Made by a program: the position numbers and the translations under genes. DNA of 13,940 bases. It comes from Chitinophaga pinensis. GTDB lineage: Bacteria > Bacteroidota > Bacteroidia > UKL13-3. Below, in pieces: positions 1 through 7,525 of this stretch. The DNA lies in assembly GCA_945876985.1 (NCBI GenBank), contig CAMCQX010000011.1, positions 1 through 13,940 of the forward strand. Direction: 5' to 3'. Position 1 is the stretch's first letter, and each line of letters opens with the position of its first letter. The notes under the pieces were generated by a model, which was not told the DNA's origin, did not search any database, and saw nothing but the letters and a program-made list of their open reading frames with translations.

Positions 1-1964
1 ACGCTGTCTTTTTTAACTGAAAAAGGATTGGCACCAATAATAGTAATAACAGGTTTAATTAAATCAATATTTGAAAAATCTGCATCGTTAGAATCGCGAG
101 GAATTAATTTAAAATTACCATTTGCAAAATACATTGGACCTTGAATATAGCTCATTTTCAAACCAACACTTACTAAAGTGTTGTAGCCTTTAAAATTGGT
201 GTTATAATCATCAATTCTAAAGCTAGCACCATTATTTCTGTTTACAGCAAATTCACCAAAATTACTTGTATTATCTGGATTTTTACTAGTTACTGTTAAA
301 CTATCAAATCTTACTAAAACTGCTTCCCATTTTCTACTATATGATATATTATTCAAAGCAAATGAATCGATAGATAAATTAGTTTGAAATGCTGGTAAAG
401 GCTTTCCTGAAGAAATTACTGAACTTAAAACATTGTTTAAAGTGGTAATATTAAAAGATTCTTTAACTGTTGCTCTTGTAATTAAAATTGAATCACCAAC
501 ATTCCATTTTCCGGTACTATCAGCTCCAGAATTTTTAGCAACAAAAATTGCTGAATTTGGGCCTGTTCCATCTTGAATTGTAATTAAACCACCAAAGTTC
601 TTACCAGTTACAATTCCCCTTACGCTTATATTCAACAATGAATCACCTGCCCAAATAGAAGCACCGTTTGGAACAACACTATTTTGCAAAGCTCTGATAT
701 TATCAATTCCATTTGCACCGGCAACATAAAATTTATTTCCAAATGCAAAAGGATCAGGAATTAAAGTTGTTCTGTTTCTACTATCTGTTGCTTTAACCCA
801 ATATGTAATTACACATTCTGTATTAGTTGGAGGAATGGTAGCAACATAATTATCCGTTGTAGGTATTCTTGTCATTATAACTGAATCCATTGAATTTGTT
901 ACTGAATTTTTAAAAAACAGCTTGCTAATATTTAGTGTAGTATCTTCTACAGTAATTTCAAATGTTAATTTTGTACTGTCTGTAGATTTTACAATTGATG
1001 GACTTTTACTTATGTATTTAATTGTTGGTTTACAACCAGCACAAACTTTAAAATCGCTAGGATAAATAGGAGCAATTCCGTATCTTGACTTACCTGCAAC
1101 TTGATATTCGGTAACAACACCTTGTAAGTAGCTCAATCTTGCACCAATTGGAGGAGCAATAAATCTATTTACATCTACAGAATCTAAACGCGTTGAGTCG
1201 CCTAATGCATCTCTTCTATAGTAAGAAGAAAAATCTCTTATTTCTATCACGTTACCATAATCATCAATTACACTCCAAGAAGTTCTATTGGAGTTACCAG
1301 CGATAGAATTAACAACATCATATACAGTTATATCTTTCAGTCTTACTAATGTTCCTTCATATTGTTCCCCTGTTAATTTTTGTGGAATCCTTGATGAAGA
1401 GTTTGGATTGCCTAACATTAATTTATCAGCAGTAATTTCAGTATAAACTAAGGTATCTGGAGTTAAACTTAATTGTTCTACTCCATTTTCCCAATTAGGA
1501 TTACTTCTAATTAAGTTGATTTGAGTTTCCCCTCCAAAATCTTTGATTACACCAGTAACTCTTACCTTATAACCAACCACAAAATTATCATAAAATTTGC
1601 TTTCAGAATTTAAAGTAGCTAAAGTAGTACCTGGTCCATTTGGAGCAGCTGGTTCACACATTACCAAAACACCACTCCAAGGTCCTCCACCTTTGCGTTG
1701 AATATAGGCAGCTTTTCTACTAATTGAAAGTCCATAAGCTTTAGGATTGCTAATAACAATTCCTTCAAAACGAACAGTATCTCGGTAAATGGTATCTTTG
1801 AAAGTAGGATTCACATAATCAGGTAGTGTGTTTCCTGTTAATACAGAAAGTTTGGCTGCATTAACAAAAGTAATGGAGTCAATAGAAAGTAATGGATAAG
1901 GATTTTGCGCATTGGCAATTAATCCACCCAAAATGCTTGTGAATAGTAGAATTGTCTTTTTCAT
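1..1964 (-). CDS. Secreted multi-domain surface protein with OB-fold-like and Ig-like modules, C-terminus cut by window edge
   Basis: The frame is open from an ATG at 1964 to base 1 with no stop: 654 codons plus two bases, so the 3' end lies outside the window. Residues 1-20 (MKKTILLFTSILGGLIANAQ) are a typical Bacteroidota signal peptide, so the protein is exported. By eye I see beta-rich modules resembling the OB-fold repeats of YhcR-like exported proteins at about 62-160, 201-302, 445-545 and 546-625. Typical strings are VRFEGIVISNPKAYG, VRVTGVIKDFGGETQI and VRGIVTGKNFGGLITIQDG. An Ig/FnIII-like segment lies at about 314-400. The last residues (KPVITIIGANPFSVKKDS) resemble the start of a DUF5011 Ig-like domain. 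Some relatives of such OB proteins carry nuclease domains, but no catalytic domain is visible here. A T9SS sorting domain beyond the edge is likely but unseen. It lies 40 nt downstream of the other surface-protein gene, so co-transcription is probable. The coding call is firm; domain names are recognition without a search. Confidence 0.85.
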   Translation of the reverse strand, partial: MKKTILLFTSILGGLIANAQNPYPLLSIDSITFVNAAKLSVLTGNTLPDYVNPTFKDTIYRDTVRFEGIVISNPKAYGLSISRKAAYIQRKGGGPWSGVLVMCEPAAPNGPGTTLATLNSESKFYDNFVVGYKVRVTGVIKDFGGETQINLIRSNPNWENGVEQLSLTPDTLVYTEITADKLMLGNPNSSSRIPQKLTGEQYEGTLVRLKDITVYDVVNSIAGNSNRTSWSVIDDYGNVIEIRDFSSYYRRDALGDSTRLDSVDVNRFIAPPIGARLSYLQGVVTEYQVAGKSRYGIAPIYPSDFKVCAGCKPTIKYISKSPSIVKSTDSTKLTFEITVEDTTLNISKLFFKNSVTNSMDSVIMTRIPTTDNYVATIPPTNTECVITYWVKATDSRNRTTLIPDPFAFGNKFYVAGANGIDNIRALQNSVVPNGASIWAGDSLLNISVRGIVTGKNFGGLITIQDGTGPNSAIFVAKNSGADSTGKWNVGDSILITRATVKESFNITTLNNVLSSVISSGKPLPAFQTNLSIDSFALNNISYSRKWEAVLVRFDSLTVTSKNPDNTSNFGEFAVNRNNGASFRIDDYNTNFKGYNTLVSVGLKMSYIQGPMYFANGNFKLIPRDSNDADFSNIDLIKPVITIIGANPFSVKKDS

Positions 1965-2004
1965 TTTTTTGTTTGTTTATTTAAGTTATTTGTTTTTTAT
2001 AAAT

Positions 2005-4125
2005 TTATTTTATTACTGCAAAATTGCCTGTTTGAACAATATCTGTAGCTAAATCTTTTACACTGTACATATATATTCCTTGCGTTATCTGGTTTTTGGA
2101 ATCGCTTAATAAATCCCAAGCATGTTCTCCGCCAGTCATGACTGTTTTTTCTCTATCACTTAATCTATCAAACCAAGCATTTCCCTCGCCATTATAAGTA
2201 TCTGAATGGTGTTTAAAATTTGCTATTACATCACCACTGGTGGTGTAAATAGTAATTTCACAGTTTTGTGGTAAATTATAAAAATACAATTTCCGTGTTC
2301 TTGAAGTGGTTCCATCCCAAGCCGCACTGGTATTATATGGATTTGGATATACACCCACTTTTGTATCTTGTTCTTCTTTGGTAAAATTATTGATTTCGCT
2401 TCCAGCAAAAACTCTGAAATCATTTCCACTAAATGATGATTCTAGCGATTCTAAATTTAATTTTTTGTTTCCTTTGTCAAAAGCAGTTACAATAATTAAA
2501 TATTGCCATCCGTTAGTTATGTTATTAATAGTATAACTGTAATAATATTTGGTAGTATCGCCTTCAAAGGTGATGGGTTGTGGCAAACGTATTAAATCAA
2601 AACCATTATTATTCCCAACATCATTTCCAATACTATCCCAAGTGCCAATTAAGTTTCGTGCATCGGTAAAGTTAGGTTTTAAATCATCACCTATTTTGCT
2701 TGAATAAATTTTATATCCTTCAAAATCTTTTTCTCTTGTAATTGGATCTACTGATGATTCAGCATTATTACTCCAATATATAGTTAGTTTTTTGTTACCA
2801 GCTATAATTTTAACTTTTGGATCTGCAGGTGGTTCGGGCAATACAAAACGATCTAATTTACCATTTTGATTCAAATCTTTTTCAACAGAATAAATACCAG
2901 TTTCATCGGCATCTTCGCCCAAATAGGTAGACCTAGTTCTGTTAAAATGTTCTTTCAATTCCGCTTGAGAACCATCAGTACTTAAAATAGCCTGAGATTG
3001 ATTTTGAACAAAATCTCTTAATTGCTTTGCCGATACAAAAGCCATTGTATAAGTCATGCTTGAATCAGGATCTAAGGAACGAAAAGGACCAACACTCATT
3101 AACTGTAACCAATTAGAAGGGGCGCCATAAGTAGGTCCGCCACTTGAATTCAAATCATTGGAATCAATGCCAAATGCCATTTTACTGTAACGGGTTAATT
3201 CATCATTAGGTCCAATAAATGGTGGAGTGGTAGAACCAAAAGTCCAAAAATTAGCGTTATAAGTTGGCGCGGTAAAACCTTTGTTGGTAAATATTTCGGG
3301 CTTACTTGGATTAAAAAATAATCCATTCCAGTCAACACCTAAAAATTGCATGGCACCATAAGAACTTATAAAATTATAATCATCAGCAGATTTTGCAGCC
3401 ATATAAGCTACAATTGCATTGTTCTTTTTGTCAACAAAATTTCTTCCTCTTTGAAAAAACAATGAACCAGTTTCTCTGGTTACGTTTACGTTTCTAACTA
3501 CTAAATCGGCAAAATTTCCAATATAAACAGAATCCCATCTTTCTTTACTTTTATTGGTAATGGTATAATTAAGTATTACAAAATAATCAGCATAAGAATA
3601 ATTCCAATTTAGAACTTCAAGCTTTACAACTGCTTTTAAAGGATTACTATGACCATTTATAGGAATAGTAGTTCCAGGAATAATGGTATTACTATCCGTC
3701 ATTTTTATTACAAAATCTTGATGCGAAACTGCTGAATTAGAATAATTGGCACTTTTGGATAAATTAGATCTTTCCAATACATTTGACAATGCAGTAAATT
3801 CAAAATTTCCAGCACCAGAAGAGTAACCAGAGCTGCTTTCAGCACTTGTACTTGATACACGAACTTGCCCGTTCACGTATGCACCAATCCACAAACCCGC
3901 TTCAAACAAATGTTCTACACCACTTCCTCTCGGATAAGCCATAGATGGAGGTCCGCTAGTATTAGTTCTAACATTTGGCCTGCCTATAGTTCCAAAATTA
4001 TTAACGGTTAAACCTAACCTAGATGCAGTGGTATATTTACCTTCGTTTTTTACCTGACTATAAATATTTGTTGTATTCATTAACAAACACAATATAAATA
4101 TTTTTATTTTAATTATTTTTCGCAT
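2005..4125 (-). CDS. Secreted T9SS type A sorting-domain protein, 706 aa, function unknown
   Basis: I chose the ATG at 4125 because it begins a clear signal peptide (MRKIIKIKIFILCLLMNTTNIYSQ, cleavage after Q24). The frame stays open upstream to an ATG at 4218, but those 31 extra residues would bury the signal. Residues 30-400 form a large domain found in Bacteroidota surface proteins (LGLTVNNFGTIG near 38-49, EHLFEAGLWIGA near 71-82); I cannot assign it a function. Residues 417-426 (DLNQNGKLDR) look like a dockerin/EF-hand type calcium loop. About 433-560 is FnIII-like (KLTIYWSNN, FEGYKIYSS). About 590-706 is the T9SS C-terminal sorting region: YPNPYN, RKLYFYNLPQNCEITIYT, and the final GIYMYSVKDL...GNFAVIK. 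Known biology of this signal: export across the outer membrane, then release or attachment to surface lipopolysaccharide. It is divergent from the oxidase cluster and probably heads a two-gene unit with the OB-fold protein. No catalytic motif was recognised. Confidence 0.9.
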   Translation of the reverse strand: MRKIIKIKIFILCLLMNTTNIYSQVKNEGKYTTASRLGLTVNNFGTIGRPNVRTNTSGPPSMAYPRGSGVEHLFEAGLWIGAYVNGQVRVSSTSAESSSGYSSGAGNFEFTALSNVLERSNLSKSANYSNSAVSHQDFVIKMTDSNTIIPGTTIPINGHSNPLKAVVKLEVLNWNYSYADYFVILNYTITNKSKERWDSVYIGNFADLVVRNVNVTRETGSLFFQRGRNFVDKKNNAIVAYMAAKSADDYNFISSYGAMQFLGVDWNGLFFNPSKPEIFTNKGFTAPTYNANFWTFGSTTPPFIGPNDELTRYSKMAFGIDSNDLNSSGGPTYGAPSNWLQLMSVGPFRSLDPDSSMTYTMAFVSAKQLRDFVQNQSQAILSTDGSQAELKEHFNRTRSTYLGEDADETGIYSVEKDLNQNGKLDRFVLPEPPADPKVKIIAGNKKLTIYWSNNAESSVDPITREKDFEGYKIYSSKIGDDLKPNFTDARNLIGTWDSIGNDVGNNNGFDLIRLPQPITFEGDTTKYYYSYTINNITNGWQYLIIVTAFDKGNKKLNLESLESSFSGNDFRVFAGSEINNFTKEEQDTKVGVYPNPYNTSAAWDGTTSRTRKLYFYNLPQNCEITIYTTSGDVIANFKHHSDTYNGEGNAWFDRLSDREKTVMTGGEHAWDLLSDSKNQITQGIYMYSVKDLATDIVQTGNFAVIK

Positions 4126-4215
4126 ATTTTTAAGAATGCAAATATGTAATTTTAAATAATAAGTAACTGTTAAATTATTTTTTTGAACAATATAAAAATC
4201 ATAAAAAAAGAAATC

Positions 4216-4244
4216 CACAGTTTTAAAACCTTTAACTAACTGTG
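4216..4244. repeat. Inverted repeat in the divergent promoter region
   Basis: CACAGTT (4216-4222) and AACTGTG (4238-4244) are perfect inverted 7-bp arms separated by 15 bp. They lie about 91 bp upstream of the start of the T9SS surface-protein gene. The arms are too far apart for a strong hairpin but could be a dimeric regulator's operator for either divergent unit. In AT-rich DNA such a pair can arise by chance. Confidence 0.3.
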
Positions 4245-4282
4245 TTTGTTAAATTTAATAAACTCACCAATAAATAATTTCA

Positions 4283-4296
4283 TTGATAGTTATCAA
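4283..4296. promoter_or_regulatory. FNR/ANR-type operator upstream of the cytochrome oxidase genes
   Basis: The sequence TTGATAGTTATCAA matches the FNR/ANR consensus TTGAT-N4-ATCAA at all ten defined positions. The symmetry extends one base on each side (4282 A with 4297 T). It is centred at about 4289.5, 84 bp before the coxB ATG. If transcription starts just after the weak -7 element near 4335-4342, the box would sit roughly -57, close to the class I activator position. Crp/Fnr-family regulators respond to oxygen, redox state or NO and commonly control terminal oxidases, so the location makes sense. With an assumed base composition of 67% A+T, the expected number of exact matches is about 0.001 in this intergenic region and about 0.06 in the whole window. 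Which regulator binds, and whether it activates or represses, cannot be seen. Confidence 0.6.
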
Positions 4297-4310
4297 TTAA
4301 TAAAAAGATA

Positions 4311-4342
4311 TTTAGAACTATTTGACACCATTCTTATATTGC
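4311..4342 (+). promoter_or_regulatory. Possible Bacteroidota-type promoter for the cox gene cluster
   Basis: TATATTGC at 4335-4342 resembles the Bacteroidota -7 element (TAnnTTTG) with one base off in the TTTG part. A weak -33-like TTTAG lies at 4311-4315, about 19-20 bp upstream, which is the usual spacing. It would place the transcription start near 4347 and give a leader of about 30 nt. The rest of the leader is A-rich, with no Shine-Dalgarno sequence before the ATG at 4380. Neither element matches its consensus fully, so this is a suggestion. Confidence 0.3.
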
Positions 4343-4379
4343 AACACAATTTACACCAAAAAAACAAAGAAATATACCA

Positions 4380-5525
4380 ATGAAGCATTTGAAAACTAAA
4401 GCATCTTTTGTAATAATGATAGCTATGATACTTTTTAGTAGCATATCAGTTTATGCTCAAGATATGACTACCGATGCAGCGCAAGCATCAAAATCGACAG
4501 CAAGTAACATTAACTGGTTAATAGCCGGAATTACCCTTTTATTGGTATTTATTATTGGAATGATATTCGATATTTTATCGAAAGTAGGCGATGTTCAAAA
4601 GAAGCAAGTAATTAATTGGGGAAAAATAAATTCCTATTTAGCAATGGGGTTTTTAGTTGTTGGCATGGCAGCATTTGCTTGGGAAATGGTAGTTCACGGA
4701 AAACTAACATTATTCACATTACCAAGCGCATCAGCTCATGCAGATGAATATGATAACATGTTTATGATTACTTTATGGTTAACAGGAATTGTATTTGTTA
4801 TTACTCATATTCTTTTGTTTTGGTACACTTATAAATACAAAGAAGACAAAAAACGCAAAGCATTATTTTATCCTGACAACCACAAATTAGAGTTGCTTTG
4901 GACCATTGTTCCTGCTTTTGTTTTAACAATATTAGTAGTAAGAGGTTTAATAGTTTGGAGTGATATGACAACAAGTAAAGATAAAGATGCCATGAATATT
5001 GAAGTTTTTGGTTATCAATTTGCTTGGAATGCTCGTTATGGTGGCGCAGATAATAAATTAGGAAAATACGACTTCCGTCAAATGGGAATTGTAAACGCTT
5101 TAGGTGTTGATAGCACTAAAGAATTTGCAGGAGATGATGTTATTACTACGGAATTACATGTTCCAGTAAACAAAGCTATTTACTTGCATTTTAGAGCTAA
5201 AGATGTAATCCATTCAGCATATTTACCTCATTTTAGAGCTCAAATGAACGTAGTACCGGGTTTACCTACTAAGTTTGATTTTACTCCAACTTTAACAACC
5301 AATGCCATGCGTTTAAAATTAGAAAATCCGAATTTTGATTATATTTTATTATGTAACAAAATTTGTGGAAGCGCACATTATAGAATGAAAATGAAAGTAA
5401 TTGTTGACTCCCAAGCTGATTTTGACAAATGGATAAAAGAACAACCCGCTTTAACTGCTAAAGGTACTCAAACTAATTCTGCACATTCATTTTTAAACAA
5501 AGAAAATCCATTAGCTTCAAATTAA
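4380..5525 (+). CDS. coxB: Cytochrome c oxidase subunit II (CuA subunit), four-helix Bacteroidota form
   Basis: Subunit II takes electrons from cytochrome c at the binuclear CuA centre on the periplasmic side and passes them to heme a in subunit I. The 381-residue protein starts with a signal peptide (1-27, ending VYAQ). Four membrane helices follow at about 45-65, 85-105, 127-150 and 168-194, then a periplasmic cupredoxin domain. All CuA side-chain ligands are present: H278, C325, C329, H333 and M336 in LCNKICGSAHYRM. The Glu usual between the two Cys is Lys327; that position binds through its backbone carbonyl, so the site should still form. Lysine-rich loops at 66-83 and 151-168 place the CuA domain outside. 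There is no C-terminal cytochrome c domain, so this is not a caa3-type fusion. It heads the cluster, 31 nt before coxA. Confidence 0.97.
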   Translation: MKHLKTKASFVIMIAMILFSSISVYAQDMTTDAAQASKSTASNINWLIAGITLLLVFIIGMIFDILSKVGDVQKKQVINWGKINSYLAMGFLVVGMAAFAWEMVVHGKLTLFTLPSASAHADEYDNMFMITLWLTGIVFVITHILLFWYTYKYKEDKKRKALFYPDNHKLELLWTIVPAFVLTILVVRGLIVWSDMTTSKDKDAMNIEVFGYQFAWNARYGGADNKLGKYDFRQMGIVNALGVDSTKEFAGDDVITTELHVPVNKAIYLHFRAKDVIHSAYLPHFRAQMNVVPGLPTKFDFTPTLTTNAMRLKLENPNFDYILLCNKICGSAHYRMKMKVIVDSQADFDKWIKEQPALTAKGTQTNSAHSFLNKENPLASN

Positions 5526-5556
5526 TCATTCACAAAGAATAAAATAAAAGATATAT

Positions 5557-7455
5557 ATGAGCACAACAGCAATACATAGCGATAACCATCAACACGGTGA
5601 TCATGGTCATCACAAAGAAACATTTATTTCGAAGTACATTTTTAGTATGGACCACAAAATGATTTCAAAACAGTTTTTAGTAACTGGAATCATTATGGGA
5701 ACAATTGGAATGTTAATGTCGTTAATATTTCGTTTACAATTAGCTTATCCTGATACTTCGTTTCCAATTTTTGAAACTATTTTAGGAGAATGGGGAAAAG
5801 GCGGTAAAATTGATCCAAACTTTTATTTAGCATTGATTACAATACATGGTACTATCATGGTATTTTTTGTATTAACAGCCGGGTTAAGTGGTACTTTTAG
5901 TAACTTACTTATTCCTCTTCAATTAGGAGCAAGAGATATGGCCTCACCATTTTTAAATATGTTATCATATTGGTTTTTCTTTACTTCTTCAGTTTTAATG
6001 TTAAGTTCTCTGTTTGTTCAAGGTGGACCAGCTTCTGCAGGATGGACTGTTTATCCGCCATTATCTGCATTGCCAAAGGCAATACCAGGTTCTGGAACTG
6101 GAATGACATTGTGGTTGGTTTCAATGATTGTGTTTATAGTTTCTTCATTATTAGGTAGTATTAACTACGTAGCAACTGTAATAAATATGCGTACCAAAGG
6201 AATGAAAATGACTAGAATGCCATTGACTATTTGGGCGTTTTTATTCACTGCTATTTTAGGTATTTTATCATTCCCAGTTTTATTTGGTGGTTCATTATTA
6301 TTAGTATTCGATAGAAGTTTTGGAACTTCATTTTACTTAAATGAAATTCCGGCCGACTTAGCAGGAGGAATTGAAAGAGTAGGTGGTTCACCAATTTTAT
6401 TCCAACATTTATTTTGGTTCTTAGGTCATCCTGAAGTTTATATTATTTTATTACCTGCTCTAGGTATTACTTCTGAGGTAATTGCTACCAATGCCCGTAA
6501 ACCTATTTTTGGTTACCGTGCAATGATTGGTTCTATTATGGCCATTGCTTTATTATCGTTTATAGTTTGGGGGCATCACATGTTTATTACTGGTATGAAT
6601 CCATTCTTAGGTTCAGTATTCATGCTTGGAACTTTAATTATTGCGGTTCCATCGGCTGTAAAAACATTTAATTATTTAGGAACATTATGGAAAGGTAATT
6701 TACGTTTAAATCCTCAAATGATGTTTGCTATAGGTTTAGTTTCTTTCTTTATTTCTGGTGGATTAACAGGTATATTTTTAGGAAATGCAGCATTAGATAT
6801 TAACTTACATGATACTTATTTTGTAGTGGCACATTTCCATTTGGTAATGGGTAGCGCTGCAATTTTTGGAATGGTTTGCGGTATTTATCATTGGTATCCT
6901 AAAATGTTTGGAAGAATGATGAACGAAAGTTTAGGCCAAATCCATTTTTGGTTAACCATTGTTTCAGCTTATTGTGTGTTTTTTCCAATGCACTTTATGG
7001 GTTTAGCTGGTGTGCCTCGTAGATATTATGCATTTACTGCTTACGATCAATTTAATGTATTTGTTGACATGAATAAGTTCATTACTTATGCAGCATTTGT
7101 AGGTGGAATTGCTCAATTTATTTTCTTATTTAACTTTTTCTATAGTATGTTTAAAGGTAAAAAAGCAGTTCAAAATCCTTGGGAAAGTAACACCATGGAA
7201 TGGACTACTCCGGTTAAGCATTTACATGGAAATTGGCCTGGAGAAATTCCTCATGTTTACCGTTGGCCTTATGATTATAGCGTACCAGGACACGACAAAG
7301 ATTATATTCCTCAAACTACTCCTGATTACGGACAAACGGATCCTTTGTCTGAACCTAAAGTGGTTCCTGCAGAAGACCGCAAGAAAATTCCAACATTAGA
7401 AAAAGAAGAAGCAGTTTTATTTTCTTTAGCTAAACGTTGGTTAGGATTTGCTTAA
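5557..7455 (+). CDS. coxA: Cytochrome c oxidase subunit I, aa3-type catalytic subunit
   Basis: This is the catalytic heme-copper subunit, reducing O2 to water and pumping protons across the inner membrane. The 632-residue polytopic protein has every key residue. H97 (HGTIM) and H428 bind heme a, and H426 binds heme a3 (VAHFHLVMG). H291, H340 and H341 bind CuB (HPEVY and WGHHMF). Y295 is the Tyr cross-linked to H291. E293 (D-channel end), the D-channel entrance Asp and Asn (ARDMASPFLN, 125-134) and the K-channel Lys369 (AVPSAVK) make this an A1-type proton-pumping oxidase. H418-D419 match the Mg site. The N-terminus carries six histidines within residues 7-19, ahead of the first helix. The charged C-terminal tail (about 535-632) is longer than the membrane core needs. 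It follows coxB by 31 nt; the next gene is 70 nt away across a large palindrome. Confidence 0.98.
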   Translation: MSTTAIHSDNHQHGDHGHHKETFISKYIFSMDHKMISKQFLVTGIIMGTIGMLMSLIFRLQLAYPDTSFPIFETILGEWGKGGKIDPNFYLALITIHGTIMVFFVLTAGLSGTFSNLLIPLQLGARDMASPFLNMLSYWFFFTSSVLMLSSLFVQGGPASAGWTVYPPLSALPKAIPGSGTGMTLWLVSMIVFIVSSLLGSINYVATVINMRTKGMKMTRMPLTIWAFLFTAILGILSFPVLFGGSLLLVFDRSFGTSFYLNEIPADLAGGIERVGGSPILFQHLFWFLGHPEVYIILLPALGITSEVIATNARKPIFGYRAMIGSIMAIALLSFIVWGHHMFITGMNPFLGSVFMLGTLIIAVPSAVKTFNYLGTLWKGNLRLNPQMMFAIGLVSFFISGGLTGIFLGNAALDINLHDTYFVVAHFHLVMGSAAIFGMVCGIYHWYPKMFGRMMNESLGQIHFWLTIVSAYCVFFPMHFMGLAGVPRRYYAFTAYDQFNVFVDMNKFITYAAFVGGIAQFIFLFNFFYSMFKGKKAVQNPWESNTMEWTTPVKHLHGNWPGEIPHVYRWPYDYSVPGHDKDYIPQTTPDYGQTDPLSEPKVVPAEDRKKIPTLEKEEAVLFSLAKRWLGFA

Positions 7456-7467
7456 GCAATAAAAAAA

Positions 7468-7513
7468 AGTAATTGTATAATTTTAGATAATTATCTGAAA
7501 TTATACAATTACT
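7468..7513. repeat. 46-nt near-perfect palindrome between coxA and ctaA
   Basis: Arms AGTAATTGTATAATTT (7468-7483) and AAATTATACAATTACT (7498-7513) are exact reverse complements. The 14 bases between them contain a further perfect palindrome, AGATAATTATCT (7485-7496). The only unpaired position is 7484/7497, a T opposite G, which can wobble-pair in RNA. The transcript can therefore fold into a hairpin of about 20 bp ending 12 nt before the ctaA ATG. On the plus strand no U-run follows. On the minus strand the hairpin is followed by eight T residues (complement of 7461-7468), like an intrinsic terminator for antisense transcription. A partial terminator, an mRNA processing or stabilising element, or a protein-binding site are all possible. 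Confidence 0.8.
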
Positions 7514-7525
7514 AAATAATAAAGA

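Noticed and set aside
3871..3880. TTCACGT string as a possible parS half-site, given parB in the window (similar string near 9856)
   Set aside because: Only one half resembles the parS consensus TGTTTCACGTGAAACA; the symmetric half is missing and both strings lie inside coding sequence.
4126..4218. Upstream ATG that would extend the T9SS surface protein by 31 residues
   Set aside because: The extension places a hydrophobic but atypical stretch before a clear signal peptide starting at 4125, so the later ATG is the better start.
7103..7399. 98-codon open frame within coxA in another plus-strand frame
   Set aside because: coxA keeps all family motifs through this stretch; the alternative product looks like an out-of-frame translation.
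7461..7525. Coxa-ctaA palindrome considered as a miniature transposable element
   Set aside because: No target-site duplication and no terminal repeat beyond the palindrome itself is visible, and it is shorter than typical MITEs; only a genome-wide copy search could revive the idea.
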